DNA from: Gordius sp. MW1
Lineage: Eukaryota; Nematomorpha; Gordioida; Gordea; Gordiidae
Direction: 5' to 3'
NCBI GenBank assembly: GCA_964036665.1
Contig: OZ038532.1
Span: 18,565,037-18,629,036, forward strand
DNA: 64,000 nucleotides
The notes under the pieces were generated by a model that worked only from the letters and a program-made list of their open reading frames with translations, searched no databases and was not told where the DNA came from. The position numbers and the translations under genes are program-made. Positions 48,104 through 58,388 of this stretch are shown one piece after another; the first letter of the stretch is position 1; each line of letters opens with the position of its first letter.

Positions 48104-48586
48104 TCAAATAAATATATAAACCTTAAGCATAAAACACATTTTTTGGGATAAATTAAACAACTTTATTTGAAATATAGCAAATATGTACAAGGTACAGGAG
48201 TTGATTGACATGATTGCACCAGAAGTTTGACCTAAACAATCTATAACATCAAAAATAAGATATACTGTACTTGAAGGTAAGGGATTTCTGATTATGAAAC
48301 CCCCAGAGACCCTAAAAGGTGGTTGAGTTAGAATGTTTGGTAGAGGGCTCGGCATGATAGCAGAAGATGTTTGACCTAAACATTCTATAACATCAAAAAT
48401 AAGATATACTGTACTTGAAGGTAAGGGATTTCTGAATATGAAACCCCCAGAGACCCTAAAAGGTGGTTGAGTTAGAATGTTTGGTAGAGGGCTCGGCCTG
48501 ATAGCAGAAGATGTTTGACCTAAACATTCTATAACATCAAAAATATAAAATACAGTACTTGAAGGTCTCATATTAGCAAACGGCAC
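48104..48586 (-). CDS. Repeat-containing ORF, 160 codons, near the right end of the inserted element
   Basis: The frame starts MPFANMRPSS about 130 bp inside the right terminus. It runs through 2.4 tandem 48-residue units (144 bp each; 48211-48354, 48355-48498, partial 48499-48560). Each unit has FDVIECLGQTSSAI, then PSPLPNILTQPPF and VSGGFI..RNPLPSS. The units are 144 nt, so the frame is kept. Codon-level variation between units is low. I do not recognise the sequence. It could be a captured host fragment or a protein of the element. Confidence 0.4.
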   Translation of the reverse strand: MPFANMRPSSTVFYIFDVIECLGQTSSAIRPSPLPNILTQPPFRVSGGFIFRNPLPSSTVYLIFDVIECLGQTSSAIMPSPLPNILTQPPFRVSGGFIIRNPLPSSTVYLIFDVIDCLGQTSGAIMSINSCTLYIFAIFQIKLFNLSQKMCFMLKVYIFI

Positions 48587-50927
48587 CGGAAAAATGTGCG
48601 ATAATATAATTCGTTTTATTACATGGCGCAGTATTGCATTGGCAATTTCATTTTAGATTATATGTCGCATAACCCTAGTTGAGCTGCGTTTTAATCGAGA
48701 TGAGCAGAAGCGGTCCATAATCAATAAAATCTATAGATACAGGGACGAATGCCCATACTGGGGATTATATAGCTGATCAATTCCTAAAGGTGATTGAAGA
48801 AATTGGCACTCAAAAATTTGTTGCCATAGTTACTGACAACGCTAAAAATATGAAGAAGGCTTGGGAAATAGTTAAGTCTAAACATCCTTCAATTGAGTGC
48901 TTTGGCTGTGCAGCTCATGGGCTTAATTTATTAATAAAAGATATCTCCAACAAAATTCCTACCATCCAAAATATTACAGCTAAAGTTAAACAAATTATAA
49001 AATACATTAAATTTAATACAATATTATCATCAACTTTTAAAGAAAAACAATGTAACAAAAATCGACTCACAACTTTGAAAATACCCTGTCCAACAAGGTG
49101 GGGTGGTATAGTTATAATGCTTAATAGTTTCCTAGTAAACAAAGATACTTTGCAGGAACTAGCTTTAACAGATACATTTGCTGATCGAAGCAAACGTTTA
49201 AATTTGCTTGATAATGATGTTTTTTGGGAGAAAATAAAAAAAATTACATTTTTTTAGATGTAATTTTGACCAAAATAACTTGCATAGAAAGTGACTCTGG
49301 ATTATTGTCTGATGTACCGGAAGCATTTCATACTATTAAAGCCCATTTCAGCGAAATTTCTAGTAAGGAATTTAGCCTAATTGATGCAAGTGTTATTAAA
49401 AAATTCGTGAGCAAAAGGAAATCGTTTTGCTGTAAGGATTTTCATATGGCAGCTAACTTGCTTGATCCACATTATTGTGGAGTCAACCTTACTACAAAAG
49501 AAATAGCTGAAGCAATTAACGCTATCAAGATTATTTCTCAAGGCTATAATTTCAATATAGGGCAAGTTATTGCCAATTTGGCAGAATTTCGTGCTAAAGA
49601 CGGGTTGTTTGCTGAGCGGTCAATATGGGATAGCGCTAGTTACATTTCACCCTTGACGTGGTGGAAAGGCTTGTGCACTAACCAACCCTTATCTGAAATT
49701 GCCGTGAAACTCTTTTCAATTCCAGCTACCAGTGCTGCCACAGAAAGAATTTGGTCCACATTTGGTTATGTACGTTCTAAATCAAGAAATAGAATGAAAA
49801 ACGACAAGGTGAAAAAGCTAGTGTCCATAAGGCACAACATGCACTTGAAAAGTAGTATCAATTTTAATGCAAAAGCGCGCTCAATATCTTCATCTGATGA
49901 ATCAATTTCATCGCTAAATGACGATAGTGACAGTTTAGATATTGACAATTTTTAATGTATATTTTTATGTAAATTTGTAATAAAATATTGTGTATTATTG
50001 GAGAAATAAACTTTATTAGCATTTCATTTTACACCCTAGCATCTTTTTTTCATCTAAGACTATATATTAACAATCAAAGTATTTATTTTCCCCATGAATT
50101 CCCCAAAATTCCCGTTATTTCCCCAAAATTCCCTATTTTCCCTGGGAATATTCCCTCGATGAAAATTCCCGGGAAATTACCCATCTCTACTCAGACCCGA
50201 CCTGAATTTTCCAAGTACGATCCAGTTTTCAATAAGTTTTGAAGCAATTAGTCGATAATTCATGCATTGGGTAGGGGTGATTTGTTTCGAATAACTTCTC
50301 AGCCACTTTCAATCCTATTTTCTTTACATAGAGGAAATTTATATTTGTGCAGGATGCGATTTTGGATATGATGAATAGGAATACACAAGGGTGGGATTTT
50401 TTTTATCTTCTGGACACCATTTTCATATCTTTAAAAAAGAATATAAGATATGAATAAAAATGATTTGAAGGAAGGGGGAAATATCATGGCTTGAATTGGG
50501 GGAAATATTGGGCCGTATAAGAATAAACTATATTGGGCCGGATAATCCTTGTCCCCCCCCCAAAGGGGGACTCACATTTAATTATTTCTTTAGATCCTTT
50601 ATGTATTTTATTTATCTCCAAGAATAAATTTATTAATTAATTAAATCAAGCAACTGGCGAGTATGTAAAAATCAATGATTTGTATTGATAGAAATAACAA
50701 ATACGTATAAGCGCGTCGGGGGGGGGGGGGATAACATACGCGTACTAGAAATTAAATGTAAAGGAATAAAGTTCTATGTATATATTCAGTACACAGATGT
50801 TACAATCAATTAACCTTTTGTGTCAGGGGGCATGGGGGAAAGAAAAAGTAACATAAATAGATAAAGTGTTGTAAATAAAAATCTTAATGAAAACAACAAA
50901 TAAAGGTTTATTAGATATTAGGCTTAC

Positions 50928-51227
50928 ATGTTCTGGAAAATCAAAAATTGTTGGAATGGCATCTTCTCTCAATTGATGATAATTCGTTGAAGTAGGGTAG
51001 AACATTTCTGGAGCAAAATGATAAGAGCATACTCTAGAATGTTTTGTTGGTACAAATTCCCTTTGAACCTTATCCATCCATATCTTGAGAAGCTCTGCAT
51101 TTTTCATTGGGAATCTTAAATTGTAAAAAAAATTATATGTAACATCATATAGTGTTTACTTATGGAAAGAATATTGTTTATCGCGACTTCTTCTGTTGGA
51201 ACAAAAGGGCACAGAGCAAAACGTCAT
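50928..51227 (-). CDS. THAP-domain protein, first two exons only
   Basis: Exon 1 is 51227-51160 (ATG at 51227) and exon 2 is 51114-50928, with a 45-nt intron. The junction is in phase. Together they encode a full C2CH THAP zinc finger: MTFCSVPFCSNRRS, SFHKFPM, the conserved W in LLKIWMDKV, then SRVCSYHF and the closing DAIPTIF. The zinc ligands C-x4-C and C-x2-H and the invariant P/W/P positions are in place. Exon 2 ends at a good donor (gtaagc, from 50927), so more exons are expected, but the palindrome begins about 75 bp further on and no third exon was found. THAP domains occur in host transcription factors and in P-element-type transposases; which of these this is cannot be told from here. 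Confidence 0.75.
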
Positions 51228-52742
51228 ATTAAGGTATACACCAGTTGTTATCTTCAAAGTGGAGGGAAAATATACCAAAATTTCATGAACTTAAACAATT
51301 ACATGCATCTACATCAGATATTTTAATAACGATTTAAAAAATAACTTGGTTACTAGCACTAAAAATCTATATAAAAATGACAATAACATTTTGGTAAATA
51401 TTACAAATCTTAAACTTAAATACTTATATAATCCTTGATATAAAGTACACATTTGGCAAATTTAAAAATAACTTATTTTCTAACCCTAAAAAATAAACAT
51501 GACAATAACATTTTGGTAAACATTTCAAAAACTCTAATACTTAAATAGTCCTAAGTATTCAGAACACATTTTGGCAAATAATTTTATTTTAGTTACCATT
51601 ATAACAAATATGTGATAGTCCTAATAAAGTATGAATATGCACAACATATTGTATTTTCAACATAGAGTTAATAACTTATCTCACAATTTATTTATGTACT
51701 GATAATAATAACTATAACATCCTAGTATTTATCGACCTACTGGTAATGTTTGAATGTGTTTGAGCAGATGTGCTTTTTGGATTAATTCAATATATACTAC
51801 AATATATTATGTTGACAGATTTTATATTTAATATAGAATAAACTTGTAATTACCAAATACCAGTTTTTGTTTTTGATATTGGGATAATTCCTTTTTATTA
51901 GATGTGAAAAATTATAGTTTTAAAGTACCAAGAAATGTTAAAATGCGGAATTCAATCCAAAAGACAAAGTTTGAATCCTGTTCTCTTCAGCTGGCTAAAT
52001 ATTCATAAGAAGAAGATGCATCTAGGTACATTTGAAAAATGTACATATATATAAGATATCAATTTAATGTATTTAATTCCAAGAAGACAATGCAGAATAA
52101 TAAAAATTAGCAAACATTTAATAAATTATAACATTTTAAAGTTTAATATTAACAAATGAATTAATAGTTGGAATTAAGTGTACTTGCACATATGATACAA
52201 TAATAATGCTCTTGAGAAATTTCATAGTAGATAATAACAAATTAATTAACAGTTGTTATTATAGCATATATTATTTATATTAGATTGACACATAATAGTT
52301 GTGAATAAGTTTGCTTATCTATAGATATAAAATATGTTATTCAAAATATTTAGATACACAATATTATACTTTCTTTGAGAATGGCAATATTTAGTGATAA
52401 CTAACAAACCTATATTAAATTTGTGTAATTAGATTAATATAATTAATATAAATGAATCAATAATAGTTTGATATAAAAGGCACTATTATTACGTGAATAT
52501 GTAACACTGTATATTGAAGATAAGCCTAACCTTTAAATATGCCTATTTAATTATTATTATTAACAATAAATATTAGGTCAAAGAAAACGAAACTAGTCAA
52601 TGAGATATAATGGTCTATATAAAATCCTTTTTTGACATAATTATAATCTTTTAAAGACTTTGAATAATAAAATATCAACACTTATTTTGTATAACTCATT
52701 AGTAATAATCCTGACACGATATATAAAAAGTACTATAACTTA
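51228..52742. other. AT-rich intergenic stretch
   Basis: No exon or defined element recognised. A loose repetition of aaaatgacaataacattttggtaaa-type words occurs at about 51330-51560. Confidence 0.35.
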
Positions 52743-52747
52743 GTATG

Positions 52748-53225
52748 TATAAGAAAGAAAAATAAAAGAGAAGAACAACAGATTATTATTATTTAAGATT
52801 CCGTTATTTATACTTAATCATAAAACTAACTCATTTTTGATCTTACCTTATGTACAAATAAGGATAATTATTAATTCCCATTAAATTTCATTTTCATAAT
52901 TTATTTAGAACTCCATTAATTATTTTCACTCTAAGTCCCAATCGAATCTCTCCGCGCGACGTTATATATAAAAAACGAGCGAAAAAAGTTAATGCTTATT
53001 ATATTAATTCGAACAAAAGAAAGTTCGATCTACATTATGATCAGTCAAGCCTGCCCTGCCAGCACAGCTGGCACTCGTACTACGCGTATAATTATAATAA
53101 CGCGAGGTAAGAGAGAGAGGCTGGGGGGGGGCAACGCGTATGCATTAATACGCGGTTAACACATTGATATGAGGGGGGAATACGTGTAAATCATACTATG
53201 TGGTTGCGCGTCTGCAACCACAACA
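52748..53225. repeat. LTR (3' in element orientation)
   Basis: Partner of 55884-56364. The similarity weakens over its first 100 bp and is high thereafter. Confidence 0.75.
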
Positions 53226-53801
53226 CCATACCTTTCAAGATAACCTCCTCCGACCCGAGTGTTGACCTCTAAGCACGGTCGTCGGATTTAAGTTTTTGAC
53301 CGTATTACGTTTCCACTTGTGCCTTGTTCAGGTGTACGTATCAAAGTATTGTTAAACGTTTCCAGGATCGTTTTCTGATTCGACCTTCCAATTGGTCTTT
53401 TCGATTTGATTTCATCGTTGACCGTAAAAATTGAACCGCACTTCCCCATCTAGCTTGTTACGCGGGGGGGGGGGGGGGGGGGGGTTTGCCACTGAATGCG
53501 TCGTTGGGTTCGGGATACACTACCCAATTGTTTTCGTTAACGCAACCCAAAGTAGCTTTTTGATAATTTTCCCCCAAAGAGCGAGACAAAAACATCTTCG
53601 CCACTCTAAATCTTCTAGGCCGCCTCTCCATAAGAGCTGCTAGCCTCTCGACCCAAAGGGTACGATATTTCCATTAAATTAAGATGGCATCGCTATCCCA
53701 CATATCAGCTATCGGCGCCGACATAGGCACCAGCGACACCATTAAGTGTAAAAAATGTCATTAAGCGTATCTATAAAATGCAACTCCGCCTACCATAATC
53801 A

Positions 53802-54968
53802 CCTGGGAGTAGAGAACTGCACGGGTGACCCGAGACCCGACCCGGACCCAATCGGGTCGGGTTCGGGTAGAAAATTTGAAAATGATTTCGGGTCGGGTCG
53901 GGTCCGGGTAGAAAATTTGAAAATGCTTTCGGGTCGGGTCGGGTTCAGGTTGAAAATTTTTAAATGCTTTCGGGTCGGGTCGGGTCAAATTTATAGTGTC
54001 GGGCCCAAGGTACATTGTAAAGCGAGACCTATTTTTTTAATTAATGTTAATTGCCAAGCAAATAGTGTTTTTAAATATCAAAACGAAATGTACAACTAAT
54101 TTGGATCATTCATTTAATTAATTCTCTTCCTATTTTTTTTAATTTTAAAACTCCGAACTCTGAAGTGCTAGCTAATTCTCATCAATAATTCAAACTACAT
54201 AAATTACTCCTGTTTTTAATTTGACTATCAAAAGGTAAATTATTTCAATAAAGTTATATTTTAAATTTTTTTAGTGTTAACCATGAAGTTTTAGGTAATC
54301 CTCATCGCTAATTTAAATTACATTTAATACATATTCAAAAGCCAACTTAAAAGTAAGTAATAGTTTTATAAATGTTTCATTTGCAAATTAAATTCATATA
54401 GTATGACAACTTGTTTATTAATAAAATATTTTGAATCATGTGCAACATCTAGATGTTTTACCCTAAGACAATATATCTAAAGCATAAAATTAATATTAAA
54501 AAAAAATTGCATGTAAAAATTTAATTTAAAACAACAACAAAAAACATTAATATTATAATAAATATATAATAATTAGCTATATTTTTAATAACAATGATTT
54601 GATATTAAATAGTTGCCTCTAAAATCTATAACACATTAGTTAGACAAAATCTGTGGTTACAATTTGTTTCATAGCACTTTTATTTGCCGATTTAATTTTA
54701 CACACCGCAATTTTCGCGCTCGAAAGTAATTTGATTTAATAATTTTTCGGGTCGGGTCGGGTTCGGGTTAGAGTTTTTAAAGTGCCTTAGGGTCGGGTCG
54801 GGTTCGGGTAGAAAATTTGATAATGATTTCGGGTCGGGTCGGGTTCGGGTAGAAAATTTGAAAATTATTTTGGGTCGGGTCGGGTCCGGGTAGAAAATTC
54901 GAAAATTCTTTCGGGTCGGGTCGGGTTCGGGTTGAAAAAAAGTGACTTTGCAGTTCTCTACCTGGGAG
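53802..54968. mobile_element. hAT-type MITE with GGGTCGGGTTC subterminal arrays
   Basis: The element is 53810-54960. Termini are tagagaactgcacggg and inverted tagagaactgcaaagtcac. The 8-bp duplications cctgggag lie at 53802-53809 and 54961-54968. The sister LTR element has the unoccupied site at about 25802-25809 with a single cctgggag. It is the same family as 13680-14387, with gggtcgggtc words at both ends and an AT-rich middle. Confidence 0.9.
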
Positions 54969-55883
54969 CTATGATCTCCATGACGGTAACCTTGAACCTG
55001 ACAACGATGGTATACCTTTCATCATATTACATGCGACGATTCGGTACTAATCAAAAAAGCCACTAAATCATGCGCAGGGGCTAAAATAATTGCCCACCCA
55101 GGAAACTCGACCTCATAAAACCTAATAATAGGTGATAGGGCATAAGACAAAAAAGTCATAACAGGCATTAAGCCTCCGAATTAATTAACGCGTTCGTAGA
55201 CGCCGCACCCATAGGCGCCACACCCGAAAGTGTACCACGCTTAGGTCGTAAATGGTCTCATTTTTTCGCTTCCGGGTTACACGTGCGCTCATGCAATACT
55301 ATTTTAATATCTGACCTCGCCGTACACGTATTGCTCACGTTACGTACCACCGAGTCCTCTTGTCCACCCGCCATATTCCGATCATCAAGCAGGTACCGAC
55401 AGAATTTTCCCGAACCGCAAGAGCGTCCCACAGCACCGGAATTACATACCTTCGGCGCTCTATCATCGCACTGTCATATACCAGCTGATCAATCAAGGAC
55501 AATGACGGATGATTGACGGTGACATACGCGTCAATCATATTCATAAATATAAGATGAATTTCATGCGAAAAAAGTGAAAAGCGAAAAAATTGAAGGAATA
55601 AAACATGCATTATAAAAAATGTTTACCTTCCCGCGATTCTACTGGGACTTATGAATCAACTCATCGTATTTAATAATTAAAAATATTGCAATAACTTTCT
55701 TATTATCTCAAATATTACCCCAAAATTTAATTACAATAAATAACAACATAGTTTTGTCTAAATTTAAATTTCGAAATATTACTTTTAACTTTAATCCCAA
55801 AATAAAAAATCCAACAAATTAGCATCTTTCTTTTAAATTTAAACCGTATATTATTTGAGTATCCCTATTTGTTCTGACACCAA

Positions 55884-56364
55884 TGTAAGAAAGATAATTA
55901 ATTACAAACACCAGGATTACAAATTATTATTATTTACGTTAAAAATTAAAACAAGGATCTAACTCATTTTTGATCTTACCTTATGTACAAAAAAGGATAA
56001 TTATTAATTCCAATTTAATTTCATTTTCATAATTTATTTAGAACTCCATTAATTATTCCCACTCTAAGTCCCAATCGAATCTCTCCGCGCGACGTTATAT
56101 ATAAAAAACGAGCGAAAAAATATAATGCTTAATATATTAATTCGAACAAAAGAAAGTTCGATCTACATTATGATCAGTCAAGCCTGACCTGCCCTGCCAG
56201 CGCAGCTGGCACTCGTACTACGCGTATAATTATAATAACGCGAGAAAAGAGAGAGAGGTGTGGGGGGGGGCAACGCGTATGCATTAATACGCGTCTAACA
56301 CATTGATCAGAGGGGGGAATACGTGTAAATCATACTATGTGATTGCGCGTATGCAACCACAACA
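55884..56364. repeat. LTR (5' in element orientation)
   Basis: Partner of 52748-53225, begins TG and ends CA. Confidence 0.8.
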
Positions 56365-56369
56365 GTATG

Positions 56370-56849
56370 CTAATTAATATTTTAATTAAATTGTTATGTT
56401 TCATTTAATAAAAAAAAACTTTTTGTTTAAAAGGCTACTTACATTAATTTAAACTATGGTATGTCTCAATAATTAAAAAATATTATGATCTTCAGAATGA
56501 ATATATTAATTATTTGACATAGTATTGATGCCTGTTGACCAATTTATATTTATCAATCTTGCTTAAAAAATTTCAACAACTTTTTTTAATTTCAGCAGTT
56601 TTGTTTGTATTTTTTTTTAAAGTATATTACCCTAAAAATTATATAAAATTAGAATTAATACAAATTATTATTATATTGAAAATACCTTGTTGACACATAT
56701 AAAATTATTAGAAAGTTAGTCACCTTTTTACATCAAAAATTAATATATTTTTTAACTCATAACATATTTGCATAATTCAATTGGTTCAATTAAAAAAACA
56801 ATTATTATATACATTATATTTAGGTTTTAAACTTTTTAAATCTCTAAGT
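56370..56849. other. AT-rich spacer
   Basis: No gene or repeat recognised. Confidence 0.35.
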
Positions 56850-57384
56850 AATAAGACGGTCAAGTTTTTTTGTTTTATACGTTTTGACACTTTATAATGT
56901 CAATCAAACGCAACCTCGTGACGTCATACAGGGACACGTCAATCATAAGCGGCGACACACAGATGGTCCAGTTTTTTGTTTTATACATTTTGACACTTAA
57001 TAAAATGTCAATCAAACGCAACCTCATGACGTCATACATTGACACCTCAATCATAAGCAACTTCATGACGTCACGAGGTTGCGTTTGATTGACAATTTAT
57101 TAAGTGTCAAAACGAAAACAAAAAAACTGGACCGTCTGTATGACGTCATGAAGTTGCTTTTGTTGACGTGTGCATGTATGACGTCATGAGGTTGCGTATA
57201 ATCAGTGTCAAAACGTATAAAACAAAAAAACTGGACCGTCTGTATGACGTCATGAAGTTGCTTATGATTGACGTGTCCATGTATGACGTCATGAGCTGCA
57301 ATTTTATGACGTCATACAGACGGTCCGGTTTTTTTTGTTTGTTACGTTTTAACATTTAATAAAATGTCCTCATGACGTCATACA
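56850..57384. repeat. Cluster of inverted and direct repeats with nine TGACGTCA palindromes
   Basis: TGACGTCA, the full CRE octamer, occurs at 56919, 57027, 57066, 57141, 57179, 57245, 57284, 57307 and 57373. The units also share gacggtcc(a/g)gtttttttg, ttttgacacttaataaa and caatcaaacgcaacctc words in both orientations, giving a multiply folded structure. The 60-70-codon frames here are by-products. It is probably a rearranged fold-back MITE. Confidence 0.8.
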
Positions 57385-57530
57385 TAGAGACCTGCACGGG
57401 CGGCCCACGGCCCGGACGGGCCCGGGCCGGGCCCTAAATTTTCAAACTTTAAAATTCCGGGCCAGTCATTCATAAAATATAGGTTCAGCCCGGAATAATT
57501 TAGAAGTAATTAATTTAGAAGTAGTAGTCT
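57385..57530. mobile_element. hAT-type terminus, one end only
   Basis: tagagacctgcacgggcggc followed by ggcccggacgggcccgggcc words is the same kind of terminus as the complete MITEs in this window. No matching inverted end was found, so the element is truncated. It abuts the CRE-palindrome cluster directly. Confidence 0.55.
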
Positions 57531-58388
57531 AGGTAGTTCTTTGTTCTGTTTAAAACAATAATTACAAAATTAATTAACTACAAGTTATTGATTCATTCAT
57601 TTTGCGCTTTTTCTAATATACAAACAAGTGAGTAAGGAACAAAAAAAATCTACTCCTAATAGCTGAAAATATTCAGAAATAATTTTATAAATTAAAGGAA
57701 ATTGACACTCACATAATGTTAAAGATCCACCAGAAAAATTATAAATATTGGAATGGTGGAAAGTACACCTCTGGGAAGTATTCGATTCAAGATTAGATTC
57801 GGAGTTGACTCAAAAGTCCGATCGAATTCGAATCCGTAGGTCTAAATTTTGACTCGAATATTTAGCTGGTGAGATTCAAAAATCCGAATTGAATCTTTGA
57901 AAAGGAATTCAAAAATTATTTATACTTGATATTTATTTTCAATATACAAGACGAAAATAATTAAGCTGTTTTCATCTTTCCGCAAATTAGTTATTTTTTC
58001 CCATCACTAAATTTAAATTTTATAAGCATAACCAAAATAGAAAATATTACTTTAACTTCAAAAAAATCTCCAATATTTTTGCTAACATCTCAGGTCAACT
58101 ATAAAATGTTTATTTTTATTTTTTGTACTTATCCTTTAAACTTTAACATAAATAATTAAACTATAAATAATATATTTTGATATTCATTAACATTATATAT
58201 ATGCCGAGATTTTATTACGTAAACATTCTAGATTTATAATGAAACAAGATAATAACCCGTTGTTGGGTATCGAAACTAAATAATAGAAAACTCGGGCCTT
58301 CGGCCCTCGTGGGAAGGGGGAGAAGGGAAGGGAAGAGGGGAAGGGAAGGGGGGACGACTCATCTGTACTTCGTATAAATGTATCATAT
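57531..58388. other. AT-rich spacer with ATTCGAATC-type words
   Basis: At about 57770-57910 there are repeated attcgattc/gaattcgaatcc/ttcaaaaatccg words like those at 61290-61430, probably another decayed MITE family. A purine-rich aagggaaggg patch lies at 58310-58350. No gene seen. Confidence 0.4.

Larger units (their letters stand above)
45981..48721. mobile_element. Non-autonomous element inserted in the hAT transposase gene, 8-bp target duplication
   Basis: The element is 45989-48713 (2725 bp). Direct repeats tccataat lie at 45981-45988 and 48714-48721. Imperfect inverted ends of about 24 bp share cagctcaactcaattaaacgc (left) with ctgctcatctcgattaaaacg (inverted right). The interior is AT-rich. 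It holds a 60-bp tandem pair (47413-47532), a fragment of a CATGGGCGTAGCC MITE (to about 47218) and a repeat-containing ORF at 48104-48586. No transposase is seen. An 8-bp duplication suggests hAT mobilisation. Confidence 0.8.
45381..49955 (+). pseudogene. hAT-family transposase, BED finger plus C-terminal dimerisation domain, disrupted
   Basis: The first part is 45381-45988. Its BED-type zinc finger has W-K-H-F near the start, then CNYCNHKYDFPNP..HIQKC, and the frame continues to LISDGWTNIRGES. The gene resumes at about 48748 with TGTNAHTGDYIADQF, FVAIVTDNAKNM and CFGCAAHGLNLLIKDI, and shifts frame in an A-run near 49235-49250. It continues to 49955 with YISPLTWW, FSIPATSAATERIWSTFG and RMKNDKVKKLV, the hAT dimerisation region. 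Three breaks are visible: the 2.7-kb insertion after 45988, loss of about a dozen codons just downstream of it, and the A-run frameshift. The rest of the coding sequence is well kept, so inactivation was fairly recent. Confidence 0.85.
44590..50196 (+). mobile_element. hAT transposon (broken autonomous copy) in the right arm
   Basis: The element is about 44598-50188. The right terminus, inverted, is agagatgggtaatttcccgg; the left is a damaged gatggcacagggggg. Both ends hold ggaatattcccggg words. Flanks tctcagac (44590-44597) and actcagac (50189-50196) are the 8-bp duplication with one mismatch, and the left palindrome arm gives the empty site. It encodes a BED-finger hAT transposase on the plus strand and is itself split by 45989-48713. 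Confidence 0.85.
42522..50855. mobile_element. Long palindromic element (about 1.2-1.4-kb arms, 156-bp loop) split by a hAT insertion
   Basis: The left arm 42522-43903 is the near-perfect reverse complement of 44060-44597 joined to 50189-50855. Outer ends are tatgttac and gtaacata, and the loop is 43904-44059. Without the hAT insertion the structure would be about 2.7 kb and almost wholly self-complementary. The left arm is about 180 bp longer because of an internal tandem duplication. Short coding-like frames occur in the arms (for example 44484-44597, ending TIMDVSD) but none is recognised. It may be a fold-back transposon or a DNA-level inverted duplication. Confidence 0.75.
44060..50855. 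repeat. Right arm of the palindrome (interrupted)
   Basis: 44060-44597 and 50189-50855 together are the reverse complement of 42522-43903. Everything between is the hAT element. The junctions are exact to the target duplication. Confidence 0.8.
52743..56369 (-). mobile_element. Short LTR retrotransposon 2, same kind as element 1, carrying a hAT MITE
   Basis: LTRs are 52748-53225 and 55884-56364, with target duplications gtatg at 52743-52747 and 56365-56369. The first LTR begins TA where its partner has TG. On the minus strand, tggtgtcagaa (leucine-tRNA-type primer site) follows the 5' LTR within two bases (about 55882-55872). The interior matches element 1 (24977-27441) over most of its length. 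It is interrupted by the MITE at 53810-54960 and has a G-run of about 20 at 53464-53484. There is no RT or integrase. The LTRs of the two elements are related but clearly different. Confidence 0.85.

Noticed and set aside
53755..54099. 114-codon frame with SGR/PDPD repeats
   Set aside because: It is a translation of the gggtcgggttcggg words of the hAT MITE, on both strands.
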